This document shows, piece after piece, positions 42,772-51,857 of a stretch of DNA of 64,000 nt (the first letter of the stretch is position 1; the number at the start of each line of letters is the position of its first letter). Both the position numbers and the translations under genes were made by a program. A model generated the notes under the pieces. The model made no database searches, was not told the DNA's origin, and saw nothing but the letters and a program-made list of their open reading frames with translations. Origin of the DNA: Adiantum capillus-veneris (Eukaryota; Streptophyta; Polypodiopsida; Polypodiales; Pteridaceae); contig CM043944.1 in the NCBI GenBank assembly GCA_014529385.2, positions 177,001,740 to 177,065,739 on the forward strand, read 5' to 3'.

Positions 42772-43317
42772 GTGCTATGGATGTGCGGAGCTTCACATTG
42801 TGGGAGCTTGAAAAGAGAGGAATGCGTTTTAGAGAGATCTATCGAGGACAAGGATTATATTCCAGAATGTTTTCCTGAAGATGCCTTGGAACCTCTGGAA
42901 TGGGAACACATACTGGCAACATTGGATGTCTGTACCATTACAGATAGCCCAATGACAAAATTTTGCGATAAGGATGGCTATGATGTGCTACCCTATTACA
43001 TGGTAAGCCTTATACCAGAAGGAGATGAGATTGTAGAACCGCCAGGACAAGAAGAGTTTTATAACTCCTCTGAGCATTTGGAGGTAAATAACGATGCAGA
43101 TAATGAGTGTTCAGACAACTCAAGCGAGATTGGGGAGAAAACAGAGAATATCAAGTTTTATGATTTTGCCAATCAGCACCCTAGACGCCAGGAACGCTAT
43201 AGGAAAAAACGAGTAGAAAATAAAATAAGAGAGAACCTGATGCCCAGGATAAAAGATAAAACTCACTATCTAATGCTTGTCAAAGCAGAGGATTGTGTGA
43301 AAGACCAAATATCATGA
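42772..43317 (+). CDS. G5 acidic linker protein, unknown
   Basis: A 181-codon open frame after a stop at the end of the protease remnant. The start codon choice is uncertain because the frame may continue the protease polyprotein. Rich in Asp/Glu (PEGDEIVEPPGQEE, NNDADNECSDNSSEIGEK) with a basic end (RRQERYRKKRVENKIRE). The position suggests the linker between protease and RT of a gypsy polyprotein; no domain is recognised. Confidence 0.4.
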   Translation: MLWMCGASHCGSLKREECVLERSIEDKDYIPECFPEDALEPLEWEHILATLDVCTITDSPMTKFCDKDGYDVLPYYMVSLIPEGDEIVEPPGQEEFYNSSEHLEVNNDADNECSDNSSEIGEKTENIKFYDFANQHPRRQERYRKKRVENKIRENLMPRIKDKTHYLMLVKAEDCVKDQIS

Positions 43318-43323
43318 AGATTC

Positions 43324-45177
43324 TTGAAAGCTCGAAGGAAAGGGATGCAAGTGGAAATAAAACAATTTCAAAAAGCTAAAACAGAAACAAAATCTCAAAA
43401 ATCAAAACAAGAAACAACAAAAAACCCAGAGTGGACCAAAACATCAGTAGGAACAACACCGTACAACATGGTGTTTGGCCTAAGAGCTATATTACCCATA
43501 GAGTTTTTAATTCCAACTCTACGAGTAGCGAAACTCTTAGAATGGACAGGGCATGAGCTCTCTTCGAGAATCGATGATCTTGAAAATCTAGATGAACTTT
43601 GCTTACGAGCTGTAGCTTCGATCTATGCTAAAAAGAGAAGACAAAAGGAGTTTTTTGACAAGCATGTGTGCACGAAAGAGTTCAAAACAGGTGATAATGT
43701 ACTTGTTTATGCCTTGAAACAACATGCCAAGAAAATTAAAAAGCAAGGGTTGGGACCCTTTGTGATTACTGACTTATCACAAAGTGGAGCTGTCAAGCTT
43801 GCTACATTAGCAGGTGAAGAAATGCCAAATTGGATTAGTGGGTGTCGATTAAAAAAGTATCATTTGCCACTAACACAGGATATGCTTCAACAAATCCATC
43901 AAGAAAAACAATGGATGAAGGAGAAACAAAGGGTACGAGAAGAAGCCCAGGTAGAAGCAAAAGAACGCATTGCAAAAAGACGGCTTCTACAACAACAACA
44001 ACAATGTGGATCAACCATTGCGAATAAATGTTATTCGACTAAGAATTTTGATGAAGACACAGTGGAGCCAATAATTGCAGTCAAAGTGGGTAGCAATCAA
44101 GTTGAATCGATGGAATTGCTTGATTCTGGAGCTCAAGCAAATATAATCTCTTACAGATTATACAAACAGCTCAAGCTCAAAGGTCAACTACATCCTACTC
44201 CACAAGTGCTGGAAAGTAGTACATCACATTTGCTGCAAACATTGGGCTGGACTATATTGCATGTACAATTACACCAATATATTTACTCACACAAGTTTTA
44301 TGTGGTCAAGGATGAGAGCACACAACACCCCATGTTGTTGGGACAACCTTGGCAAAAAGAGTATAATGTGCAGATAGATTGGAATGCGGATGCATTAAAA
44401 ATTCAGCAGGCTCAAGAAGAACAGGTAATAGCCTTTGCTCAGCAACCCCGAAAGAATCATGTGCCAGCAACACAGTCACTCGATAAAGAACCAAAAGGAT
44501 GGGTGCCACTCAGGAACAACACGATGCATAAGGCGAAGAAGCAGGGGACTGCCAACCATGTCCACTACAAACATCCAACCAAACAGACCGCAGTGCCAAG
44601 ATCCAAGTTAGCAATACGCAACAAACAAGTATGGCTATGGAAGGATAGAGATGACATGGAAAACAAACCACAACATAATAGCATGAGTCAAAAGGAGAAA
44701 ATAGTTCAACCAAAAACCAAGGGAATAAAACAGATATGGATCCCAAAGAAAATGCGCAGCAACAACTTAAATGCGACTCGCATTTGGATCCCAAAACCGA
44801 AGCAAAAGGAACTCCCTTTAGTACAAGCAACATCGGAAGGCAGACATACACTACATATGAAACCGGCAAACCGATATATGTGGATGCCAATCAGAAGCAA
44901 AACAATGACAACCGCGGAAGTAGCAATAAACCTACAAAAACCTCCAAAGCAAAGTTATAAATGGAAAGCAAAAGAGACAAAGACTACGGCCAATTCAGCC
45001 ACGAAAATTCTCTCCAAGGAGACAACCATGGCCATATCGACAATAGCGGCAAACCATGCGACTTTTGCGAGAAAGACAATCAAACAGAGAGCGGTAGAGT
45101 TACAGATTTTACTTACAAAGAAAATCTGCCGACCAAATCAACGACAAACAGGGAACCTCGACAACGAATGCCAATAA
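43324..45177 (+). CDS. Integrase tail-retropepsin-basic repeat fusion
   Basis: A 617-codon uninterrupted frame. Residues ~35-190 are a gypsy integrase C-terminal region (TTPYNMVFGLRAILPIEF, KRRQKEFFDKHV, FKTGDNVLVYAL, GPFVITDLSQSGAVKLATL). Residues ~190-230 are a Lys/Gln coiled-coil linker. Residues ~245-360 are a full retropepsin (SMELLDSGAQANIISYRLYK with intact DSG, then PMLLGQPWQKEYNVQIDWN). The rest is very basic with Trp-Pro repeats (GWVPLR, IWIPKKM, IWIPKPK, YMWMPIRSK). Protease downstream of integrase reverses normal gypsy order. It may be an additional ORF of the family or the product of a deletion that fused pol to gag-pro. Absence of stops over 1.85 kb argues for recent constraint or youth. 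Confidence 0.65.
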   Translation: MKARRKGMQVEIKQFQKAKTETKSQKSKQETTKNPEWTKTSVGTTPYNMVFGLRAILPIEFLIPTLRVAKLLEWTGHELSSRIDDLENLDELCLRAVASIYAKKRRQKEFFDKHVCTKEFKTGDNVLVYALKQHAKKIKKQGLGPFVITDLSQSGAVKLATLAGEEMPNWISGCRLKKYHLPLTQDMLQQIHQEKQWMKEKQRVREEAQVEAKERIAKRRLLQQQQQCGSTIANKCYSTKNFDEDTVEPIIAVKVGSNQVESMELLDSGAQANIISYRLYKQLKLKGQLHPTPQVLESSTSHLLQTLGWTILHVQLHQYIYSHKFYVVKDESTQHPMLLGQPWQKEYNVQIDWNADALKIQQAQEEQVIAFAQQPRKNHVPATQSLDKEPKGWVPLRNNTMHKAKKQGTANHVHYKHPTKQTAVPRSKLAIRNKQVWLWKDRDDMENKPQHNSMSQKEKIVQPKTKGIKQIWIPKKMRSNNLNATRIWIPKPKQKELPLVQATSEGRHTLHMKPANRYMWMPIRSKTMTTAEVAINLQKPPKQSYKWKAKETKTTANSATKILSKETTMAISTIAANHATFARKTIKQRAVELQILLTKKICRPNQRQTGNLDNECQ

Positions 45178-45355
45178 GCATCTTGCTTATACTCTCTTTT
45201 TACACATCATTAATTTTTTCCATGCATTGATCGAGTATGCATCATATAGGGCCACATTACATGGCCAAGCATTAGCACAATTGTTTTTAATCCATGCATG
45301 GCAGATACACCGCGGAGATACCTTGTCATCCGGGAGGACTCCGGCTAGGAGGGGG

Positions 45356-46068
45356 GCAGGCATTCTCAAATGCGGACCCAATGGAAAAAAGAGCAAAAAA
45401 GGGCATGTTTTTCGACTATTTTAAAGGGTTGTCATTTGATTGCAAACTTTTTTGGACTAACCCAAGTAGATATGCCCTTATACAGCATGAATAGACAAGT
45501 ATATGGAACCAAACGCCAAATCAAGCCCCTAGGTGTGTGTATATAAGTAAAAATAGCCATTAAGCGGCAAAATATTGGTATAATGGAGAAATCCGGCCAT
45601 AAAAATTGCATGTGAGTGTATATAGTATTTTGTGGTGATGTTTTTTATTTGTTATGATTTTTGGAGATTTTTTGGGTTTAATTTGCTATTCTCCTTTTAA
45701 TTTTACTAATTCTACAAAAAGCAAGCGAAAAACGATCGTAATGAAAAAAAAAATAGGGATATGATCAGTGACTATAGGAAAACATATGGTACAATGCGGG
45801 TGCAATTATGAGAATGGAGCAAAAAGCGTGTTTTGGCCAGATTTTGACCGAAAGGGCAAATTCTCGGAAACTTGGCAAATGGAGTCCAAATCAAGAATTT
45901 TTTAGCATAAACCGCATCTCGCAAGAAGTTGGGATCACATGTCAAATTTCATGGAAAGTGGTTCGGGGACCCCCATTATACGAAATTTTCACTTCATTTT
46001 AAGATCATTTCCACTATTGCCTTTTGAGAGAGAGCTCCTTCCACCTAGAGCGAATGAAACTTCCAGTA
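45356..46068. repeat. Probable G5 3' LTR, left part
   Basis: AT-rich non-coding DNA after the polypurine-like tract. It is interrupted at 46069-46073 by the target duplication of the small LTR element and resumes at 48754. No gene is seen. The identification as LTR rests only on position. Confidence 0.35.
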
Positions 46069-46073
46069 GCTTC

Positions 46074-46215
46074 TGTTGAGAGAGAAAGAGAGAGCACATA
46101 AATAGAACCCCAAAGTGTGTAGAATACACACATGAGATGATGTATATAGAGAGGGGACCTGGGTGCCATATATAGAGAAGCCATATATTGAGTAGCTTCA
46201 CATATAAGCTCAACA
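46074..46215 (-). repeat. 3' LTR of the small element, 142 bp
   Basis: Begins TGTTGAGAGAGAAAGAGAG and ends AAGCTCAACA in plus reading. It differs from the other LTR at only a few positions, for example ACATAAATAG against ACAGAAATAG. The minus-strand polypurine tract is at 46222-46216. Confidence 0.9.
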
Positions 46216-46929
46216 CCCCCGCTCAAATAAGGGTCCCTAACTGTGGATGAAAAAACCCTTGGGGGATCAAGGGAAAAACCCACAGCTCTATATACACCCA
46301 CCGTTATATTATAAAAATCATTGAATATACAAATGTTCACGAGGAGCTACATCACTCCTTTTACAATGAATATTTTATGAGGAGCTACATCACTCTTTTT
46401 ACAATGAATGTTTTATGAGGAGTTACATTACTCCTATCCTATCAAATAATGAATACAAAGGTTCAATAAAGAGGTGTAAAGGCTATCGATTAGCTTGTAA
46501 TCAAAAGTGTCTCCGTGAATCTGCTGTGTAGCTTGTCATCAATATCGCATTACCAAACATGTCGTCATGTTGTCATCAATATGGCATCACCAAACATATC
46601 TTCATAAATCTTTTATTGTCACCAAGTTTGTCTTCATAAAATCAATTCTTTGATTAATCCTACATAGATCATAGACTTTAAAAAAAAACATATTCATGAA
46701 AATTATTAGCATCGTTAGTGAAATAATTACGTTCACAATGCCATAAGAGATGGTTCCCGACACCACTCTTTTGACGACATATATATGCACGACAACATAT
46801 GGTACATAAAGTATGAACGTAAGAGTACAAGATGTGTGATTACGTGATGCAAATGATATGTGTATATACTACATAAAGCATCATGATATCACGAGAATAA
46901 TCATTGTATCAACGAAACAACATCATGGC

Positions 46930-47240
46930 ATCACCGAGAATAACCATGGTATCAACAAAACAACATCATGGTATCACCGAGAATAACCATGGTATCAACG
47001 AAACAACATCATGATATCACCGAGAATAACCATGGTATCAACGAAACATCATCATGGTATCAACAAAAATCACCATGGAATCAATGAAATATCATCATGG
47101 AATCACCGAGAATAACCATGGTATCAACGAAACATCATCATAGCATCATCGAGAATAACCATGGTATCAATGAAATATCATCATGGTATCAACGAAAATC
47201 ACCATGACCAAAGTACTAACAAAACATCATCATGGTACCA
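46930..47240. repeat. 43-bp tandem array inside the small element
   Basis: Units containing ATCACCGAGAATAACCATGG repeat with a 43-base period (starts near 46930, 46973, 47016), each made of two related halves around CATGGTATCA. Later units degenerate towards 47240. Confidence 0.85.
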
Positions 47241-47559
47241 TCAAAAGCACTATGGTATCAACGAGAAATTATCAATAAAAGGACGTAAATTATATCTCTA
47301 AAAGAATAATTATACGAGAATCAATGAACGAGTATATCATATAACAAAAGATCATGTACCAACAGTAGCTTGATAGAATTTGGACGATCATCAACGGCTC
47401 GACTGAATCTTAACGATATATAGCTGGCTTCTGCAGCAAACTTACGTCAATAACAAATTTATGATTGATGAAGAAAAAATATAATCGAAAAGTTTTCAAT
47501 TATGAGAAAAATCAAAAGCAAAAAGTAAAATTTTGCTTTTCAAATATATTCTCAGTCCA

Positions 47560-48580
47560 AGACGATAACCCAAAATCGGTGCAGAATTTAGAGAAACTTT
47601 CTTCTTCAAAGTTATAGACCACATCAATTCCGATGGCTCAAGCAAATAGTTTCTCATCAATTCTGATGCCTGCAGCGGCTAGTTTTTTTGCAAAGTTGTA
47701 GACCACATCGATTTCGATCCCTCACGCGGGTAGTTTCTGCAAAATCGTTTTCAATTAGCAGAAAAATCAAAAAAAAGAAGCGAAACTTGCTTTTCAGGTA
47801 TGTACGTAGTCTGCAAACGATAACTTAAAATCGGTGTAGAATTTGAAAACACTTCCTTCTGCAAAGTTGTAGACCACATCGATTCCGGTCCCTTTCGCAA
47901 AGTAGTTTTTGCAAAATCATTTTCAATTAGCAGAAATATCAAAAACATAAAACAAAACTTGCTTTTCGAACATGTACGCAGTCCACAAACGATAACTCAA
48001 AATCGATGCAGAATTTGAAAACACTTTCTTCTGTAAAGTTGTAGACCACATCGATTCCGGTCCTTCCGTCGAGTAGTTTCTGCAAAATCGTTTTCAATTA
48101 GCAGAAAAATCAAAAAACAGAAAACAAAACTTGTTTTTCGGACATGTACGTAGTCCGTGAACGATAACTCAAAATCGGTGCAGAATTTGAAAACACTTCC
48201 TGCTGCAAAGTTGTAGACCACATCGATTCTGGTCCGTCCCGCGAAGTAGTTTCTGCAAAATCGTTTTCAATAAGCAGAAAAATCAAAAACATAAAACGAA
48301 ACTTTCTTTTCGGACATGTATGGAGTCCGTGAATGATAACTCAAAATCGGTGCAGAATTTGAAAACACTTCCTTCTGCAAAATTGTAGACCACATTGATT
48401 TCGATCGCTGTAACGGGTAGTTTCTGCAAAATCGTTTTCAATAAGCAGAAAAATTAAAAACAAAAAGAGAAAGTTGCTTTTTAGGTATGTACGCAATCCA
48501 CGAACGATAACTCAAAATCAGTGCAAAATTTGAAAATACTTCCTTCTACAAAATCAATTTGGATCAGGAGAAAAATTGAA
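47560..48580. repeat. ~172-bp tandem array inside the small element
   Basis: A phrase near AAAATCGGTGCAGAATTTGA recurs at about 47572, 47827, 47999, 48171, 48343 and 48522; the central spacing is 172 bases. Each unit also has GTAGACCACATCGATTC and GTAGTTTCTGCAAAATCG. Minus-strand frames here are translations of the repeat, not genes. Confidence 0.9.
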
Positions 48581-48594
48581 AAAAAAAACGTACT

Positions 48595-48606
48595 GCTCTG
48601 ATACCA
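48595..48606 (-). other. Primer binding site of the small element
   Basis: The minus strand reads TGGTATCAGAGC, an exact initiator-Met tRNA complement, directly abutting the LTR at 48607. Confidence 0.9.
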
Positions 48607-48748
48607 TGTTGAGAGAGAAAGAGAGAGCACAGAAATAGAACCCCAAAGTGTGTAGAATACACACATGAGATGATGTATATATAGAGGGGACCTGGGTGCC
48701 ATATATAGAGAAGCCATATATTGAGTAGCTTCACATATAAGCTCAACA
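48607..48748 (-). repeat. 5' LTR of the small element, 142 bp
   Basis: TGTTGAG ... CTCAACA, followed by the target duplication GCTTC (48749-48753). Confidence 0.9.
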
Positions 48749-48753
48749 GCTTC

Positions 48754-49560
48754 TACAACGTGCACGACTACCTGACAGGCTCCAGACATGATAGGTAGGC
48801 TCACCACCTTGAGCTTTTTTAAGCATGTTTTGTCGCGAAAACTAGCGTAGGGTTCACATAGAAAGCGAGCAGTAGAGACCTACAGGTAGAAGTGACCACC
48901 TAACGCCTAACCCAAAAGCAATGAGGCTTCATTGGCAGCTTACCCTAGCATAGGAGACCACTTTTGGACGACCAAAGGCAGTAGAAAACCATCAAGAAAA
49001 ACCCTAATTCCTACAGCCCCGCAAGAGGCCACCAAATGGGAAATTGGTGGAAAGACGCACAAATGCTACCAAAACTCATGGGTAGGAGCATCTCGACATG
49101 CTTGACAAGTCTATATAGCCCACATGGCCATATGATGACCCGAAGCGGCGCTAAACTTCAGAAACGGCATCAGACACACAAAGCGTCAAATAGCTCTCGC
49201 GGCCAAACCGCATGTCTGTTTGCCACCAAACTTCACGAGCGACTTTCCTAAACCATCAACAACCAAGTCCTATGGTGGTAGACCACCACAAGTTATCGAC
49301 GACATGTAAACGCAACCACGGGCACTTCATGAGCGACCAATTTCCAAATGGAGATCCGGTGAAGCCAAAGTCGACAAAAACCATATGGCAAGGATCCCCA
49401 AGGGATCGGGAAGCTATGGAGACCGACATCAAAAACTTTCATCGCCGAAAAGCACTCCAAGAGTCAGAAAATGGCTCGGAGGCTCTGAAATCCACACAGG
49501 GAGTTTCTTTCTATCAATTTGTCTTTTTTTTTGAAATAATGCTTAAAAGGGACTCAGGGA
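48754..49560. other. Non-coding continuation of the interrupted G5 flank
   Basis: Resumes the DNA split by the small element. Short frames only. It ends where the minus-strand RT of G6 begins. No feature is recognised. Confidence 0.35.
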
Positions 49561-49563
49561 GGC

Positions 49564-50940
49564 TCAGGGCAGGCACCATATAACATAAAACACACATGCA
49601 CCAATAAATCTGCGAACTTCACTCACAGATATGCATACCTCCTTCATCTTTTGAATTGCATCAATTTTTGTTGGACAAGGTCGTCTCCCATTGGGGCCAC
49701 ACATGTGCCCAAAAATCAACACCTCTTTCACTCCAAACACAGACTTCTGTCTTGAGAGGGTAAGGTTCACCTCTTCCAGTCTGGATAGGATCTTGTCACA
49801 ATCATTTATGTGTTGTGCCACAATGTTGCGGCACCCCTTAGAATCCAAAGCTTCATCTTTATCAATTTCTTCACATCCTTTGATAGGAACATCATCAAGA
49901 AAAGGCATAGTTACTTGGGGAATAAATTCACGTAAGACCTTATTCATACCATTCATCATATGTGCAACCGAATTGGTTGCTCCTTGTGGTAAGGTACACA
50001 TCCTTACCAAACCCAAAGTTGTCCTCATGGTAGTCACATCCCTGCTTTCCATTGCTAGTTGGAACTAATCATATCCTGAGTACAAATCTCCCATAGAATA
50101 TATTGCCCTTCCTGCAAATGCTTCTGCAAACTCATCCACAATTGGCCATGTACCCATATTCTTGATTGTGACTTTGTTGACCGGCTGCATATCTTGGATG
50201 AAGCGCAAAGCTCCATTCTTCTTTGGTACTGTGAACCACATGTTTGAGTATGGAGCACATGAAGGCTCCAAAATACCCATATTGATCTTCTCATTTAGCA
50301 GCTCAATTAACTTTGGTAAGTGAGCCTCTGGAATTGGTATTGGCCGTAAGTTCCAAGGTACATGAGGGATGGTAAAGATCACCATAGGAGCAACAATGGT
50401 AGGATCTACACATCCTATCTCATGTGGCTCAAATGCAAATGCTTTTCCATGTTTAGAGAGCATCTCTTCAAAACATTCCCTTTCAACCTGTGTCAAGGAT
50501 TCCTCATTCCCAATCTTCAATTGCTTTAGAGAATCCTTTGTAAACCTGTGTCCAATCCCTTTTGGATTTCTGAGACTAGGTTGCAAAGAAGCCTGTTCTA
50601 ACTTTTCCTTGCAGTCCTTTGGCAAAGGAAGTGCCACTGGTTTTACCTTCTTTGCCACAGTCTTGTACTTGGTGTCCACCTTTACTTCATGTTTTTTATT
50701 TCTATCCTCCTGTTCCTTTTGAAATGCCTCAATCACATTGTACATTTCAAGTGAGTACACTTTCACTATCTCATTTTGGTCATGTGAAGGATAATTTACT
50801 ATAGACTGCAGATCTTGTAATGTGTCCACAAAAGAAAACTCCTCAAACATACATGTTATGTTTTCATTGCTACCTAGCAGACCATGCTCTTTCCACTCCT
50901 TTTGTAGACTATGTACATGCTTGCGGGAACCTCGACTCAA
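49564..50940 (-). pseudogene. G6 reverse transcriptase, one stop, truncated
   Basis: The frame from 50940 has IGCVDPTIVAPMVIFTIPHV, INMGILEPSCAPYSN, VPKKNGALRFIQDMQPVNKV and RAIYSMGDLYSGYD, then one in-frame TAG (about 50066). The same frame continues from 50052 with TTLGLVRMCTLPQGATNSVA, VTMPFLDDVPIKG (catalytic FLDD near 49900) and the thumb (RRFIGACVFYVIW). Except for the single stop the RT is collinear with working enzymes to the truncation at 49564. Confidence 0.75.
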
Positions 50941-51053
50941 GTTCTCACATTTTAGAAAAGAGACATATCCATATTCTGTTAGACCTGTAAAACCTGTACA
51001 GAAATCCTCCTTATGTGAGAACCTTTCCCTTTTTGTACCATTGTAATCCCGCT

Positions 51054-51857
51054 CTACAATGGTACCTGGCCAAAACCCATTCTCTCTCGATGATCATAAA
51101 AATCTTTACTCAATCTGGGCAATGGGCGCTCTCGGAGACTGTCACGGTTTCTTTCATGATTCACACAGACAGTGAGACATTGAACAGCACGTTTTCCATC
51201 TTTACTTCTTATCCTACCATAAGCAGAACCATCATCCATTACCTTTGTTTCCATTCTAACCCCTACAATGTAGGGTTGTCCAAGGATGAGATCATAAGAA
51301 GATGTGTCCTGTACAAAGAAATTTTGCTCTTCCTTTACATCTCCAATAGTTACTTTCACACTTGGACAAGCTGCATATAACTCACCTGATGAATTATTTG
51401 CTACCTTAACCATCCATCCATGATCTGTGTCCATTGGTAATTTGCACTTGTTGAATAAGCTCTTTGACATTATGTTTATTTCTGAACCATGGTCAATTAA
51501 GGCAACAAATGGCTCTTCAAGATCACCCACCTTGACCATTGTCTCTGTCGTAGCTCTTGCCCAATGATTACTGGAAAAGTGACTTCTTGGAATGGCTTCG
51601 TATTCCTCATCTCCATTTGAAAATTGTACTTGCTTTGTTCTTCCAGAAGAATGGTAGCACCCTACGACATCCTCATCATGCTCTCTGTCTTCCACTTGTA
51701 TTACGTGTGTCTTTAAGCTTTCTCCTTTAGATTGCGGGCGAGTGGTGTCAACAAGATTTTGCCTCTTTCTCTTGATGATATCAATGATCTCCTCGTGAAA
51801 CTCGCGCTTGGCTATGCCAAGGACTTCTCCCAAGGTAAACTCTATTTTGCTATTCAA
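51054..51857 (-). CDS. G6 retropepsin frame
   Basis: 267 codons open. The first usable codon is TTG at 51857, overlapping the gag stop TGA by two bases in the -1 frame, as for -1 frameshifted gag-pro-pol. The protease core is FVALIDHGSEINIMSKSLFN (DHG in place of DSG/DTG), then VKVANNSSGELYAACPSVKV and SYDLILGQPYIVGVRM. The end of the frame is a basic segment (RIRSKDGKRAVQ) before linker sequence leading to RT. Whether DHG is tolerated is unknown; the first Asp is present. Confidence 0.65.
   Translation of the reverse strand: MNSKIEFTLGEVLGIAKREFHEEIIDIIKRKRQNLVDTTRPQSKGESLKTHVIQVEDREHDEDVVGCYHSSGRTKQVQFSNGDEEYEAIPRSHFSSNHWARATTETMVKVGDLEEPFVALIDHGSEINIMSKSLFNKCKLPMDTDHGWMVKVANNSSGELYAACPSVKVTIGDVKEEQNFFVQDTSSYDLILGQPYIVGVRMETKVMDDGSAYGRIRSKDGKRAVQCLTVCVNHERNRDSLRERPLPRLSKDFYDHRERMGFGQVPL

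Larger units (their letters stand above)
42228..45355 (+). mobile_element. Gypsy-derived element G5, RT and RNase H deleted
   Basis: Plus-strand frames: protease-like (42228-42765), acidic protein (42772-43317), and integrase tail fused to a second retropepsin and a basic tail (43324-45177). A G-rich tract (CTAGGAGGGGGGCAGGC, about 45346-45362) looks like a polypurine tract before a 3' LTR. RT, RNase H and the integrase core are absent, so it is a deletion derivative or a mosaic. Confidence 0.6.
46074..48748 (-). mobile_element. Complete non-autonomous LTR element (TRIM/LARD-like), 2.7 kb
   Basis: Two nearly identical 142-bp LTRs, both TGTTGAG ... CTCAACA, flank ~2.39 kb without coding capacity. 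A tRNA-Met primer site lies beside the right LTR and a GCGGGGG polypurine tract beside the left LTR, so transcription is on the minus strand. A perfect 5-bp target duplication GCTTC flanks the element (46069-46073, 48749-48753). The interior is made largely of two tandem arrays. It needs enzymes from another element to move. Near-identical LTRs suggest recent insertion. Confidence 0.9.

Noticed and set aside
44510-44890. Minus-strand Cys/Val-rich frame of 126 codons
   Set aside because: Antisense of the basic tail of the 617-codon frame; it has no motif of its own.
46880-47240. Regular short repeats resembling a CRISPR array
   Set aside because: Units are head-to-tail without unique spacers, degenerate gradually and lie in a plant retroelement.
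47751-48807. Several similar minus-strand frames with FLIFLLIENDF repeats
   Set aside because: They are translations of the 172-bp tandem array inside a non-autonomous LTR element.
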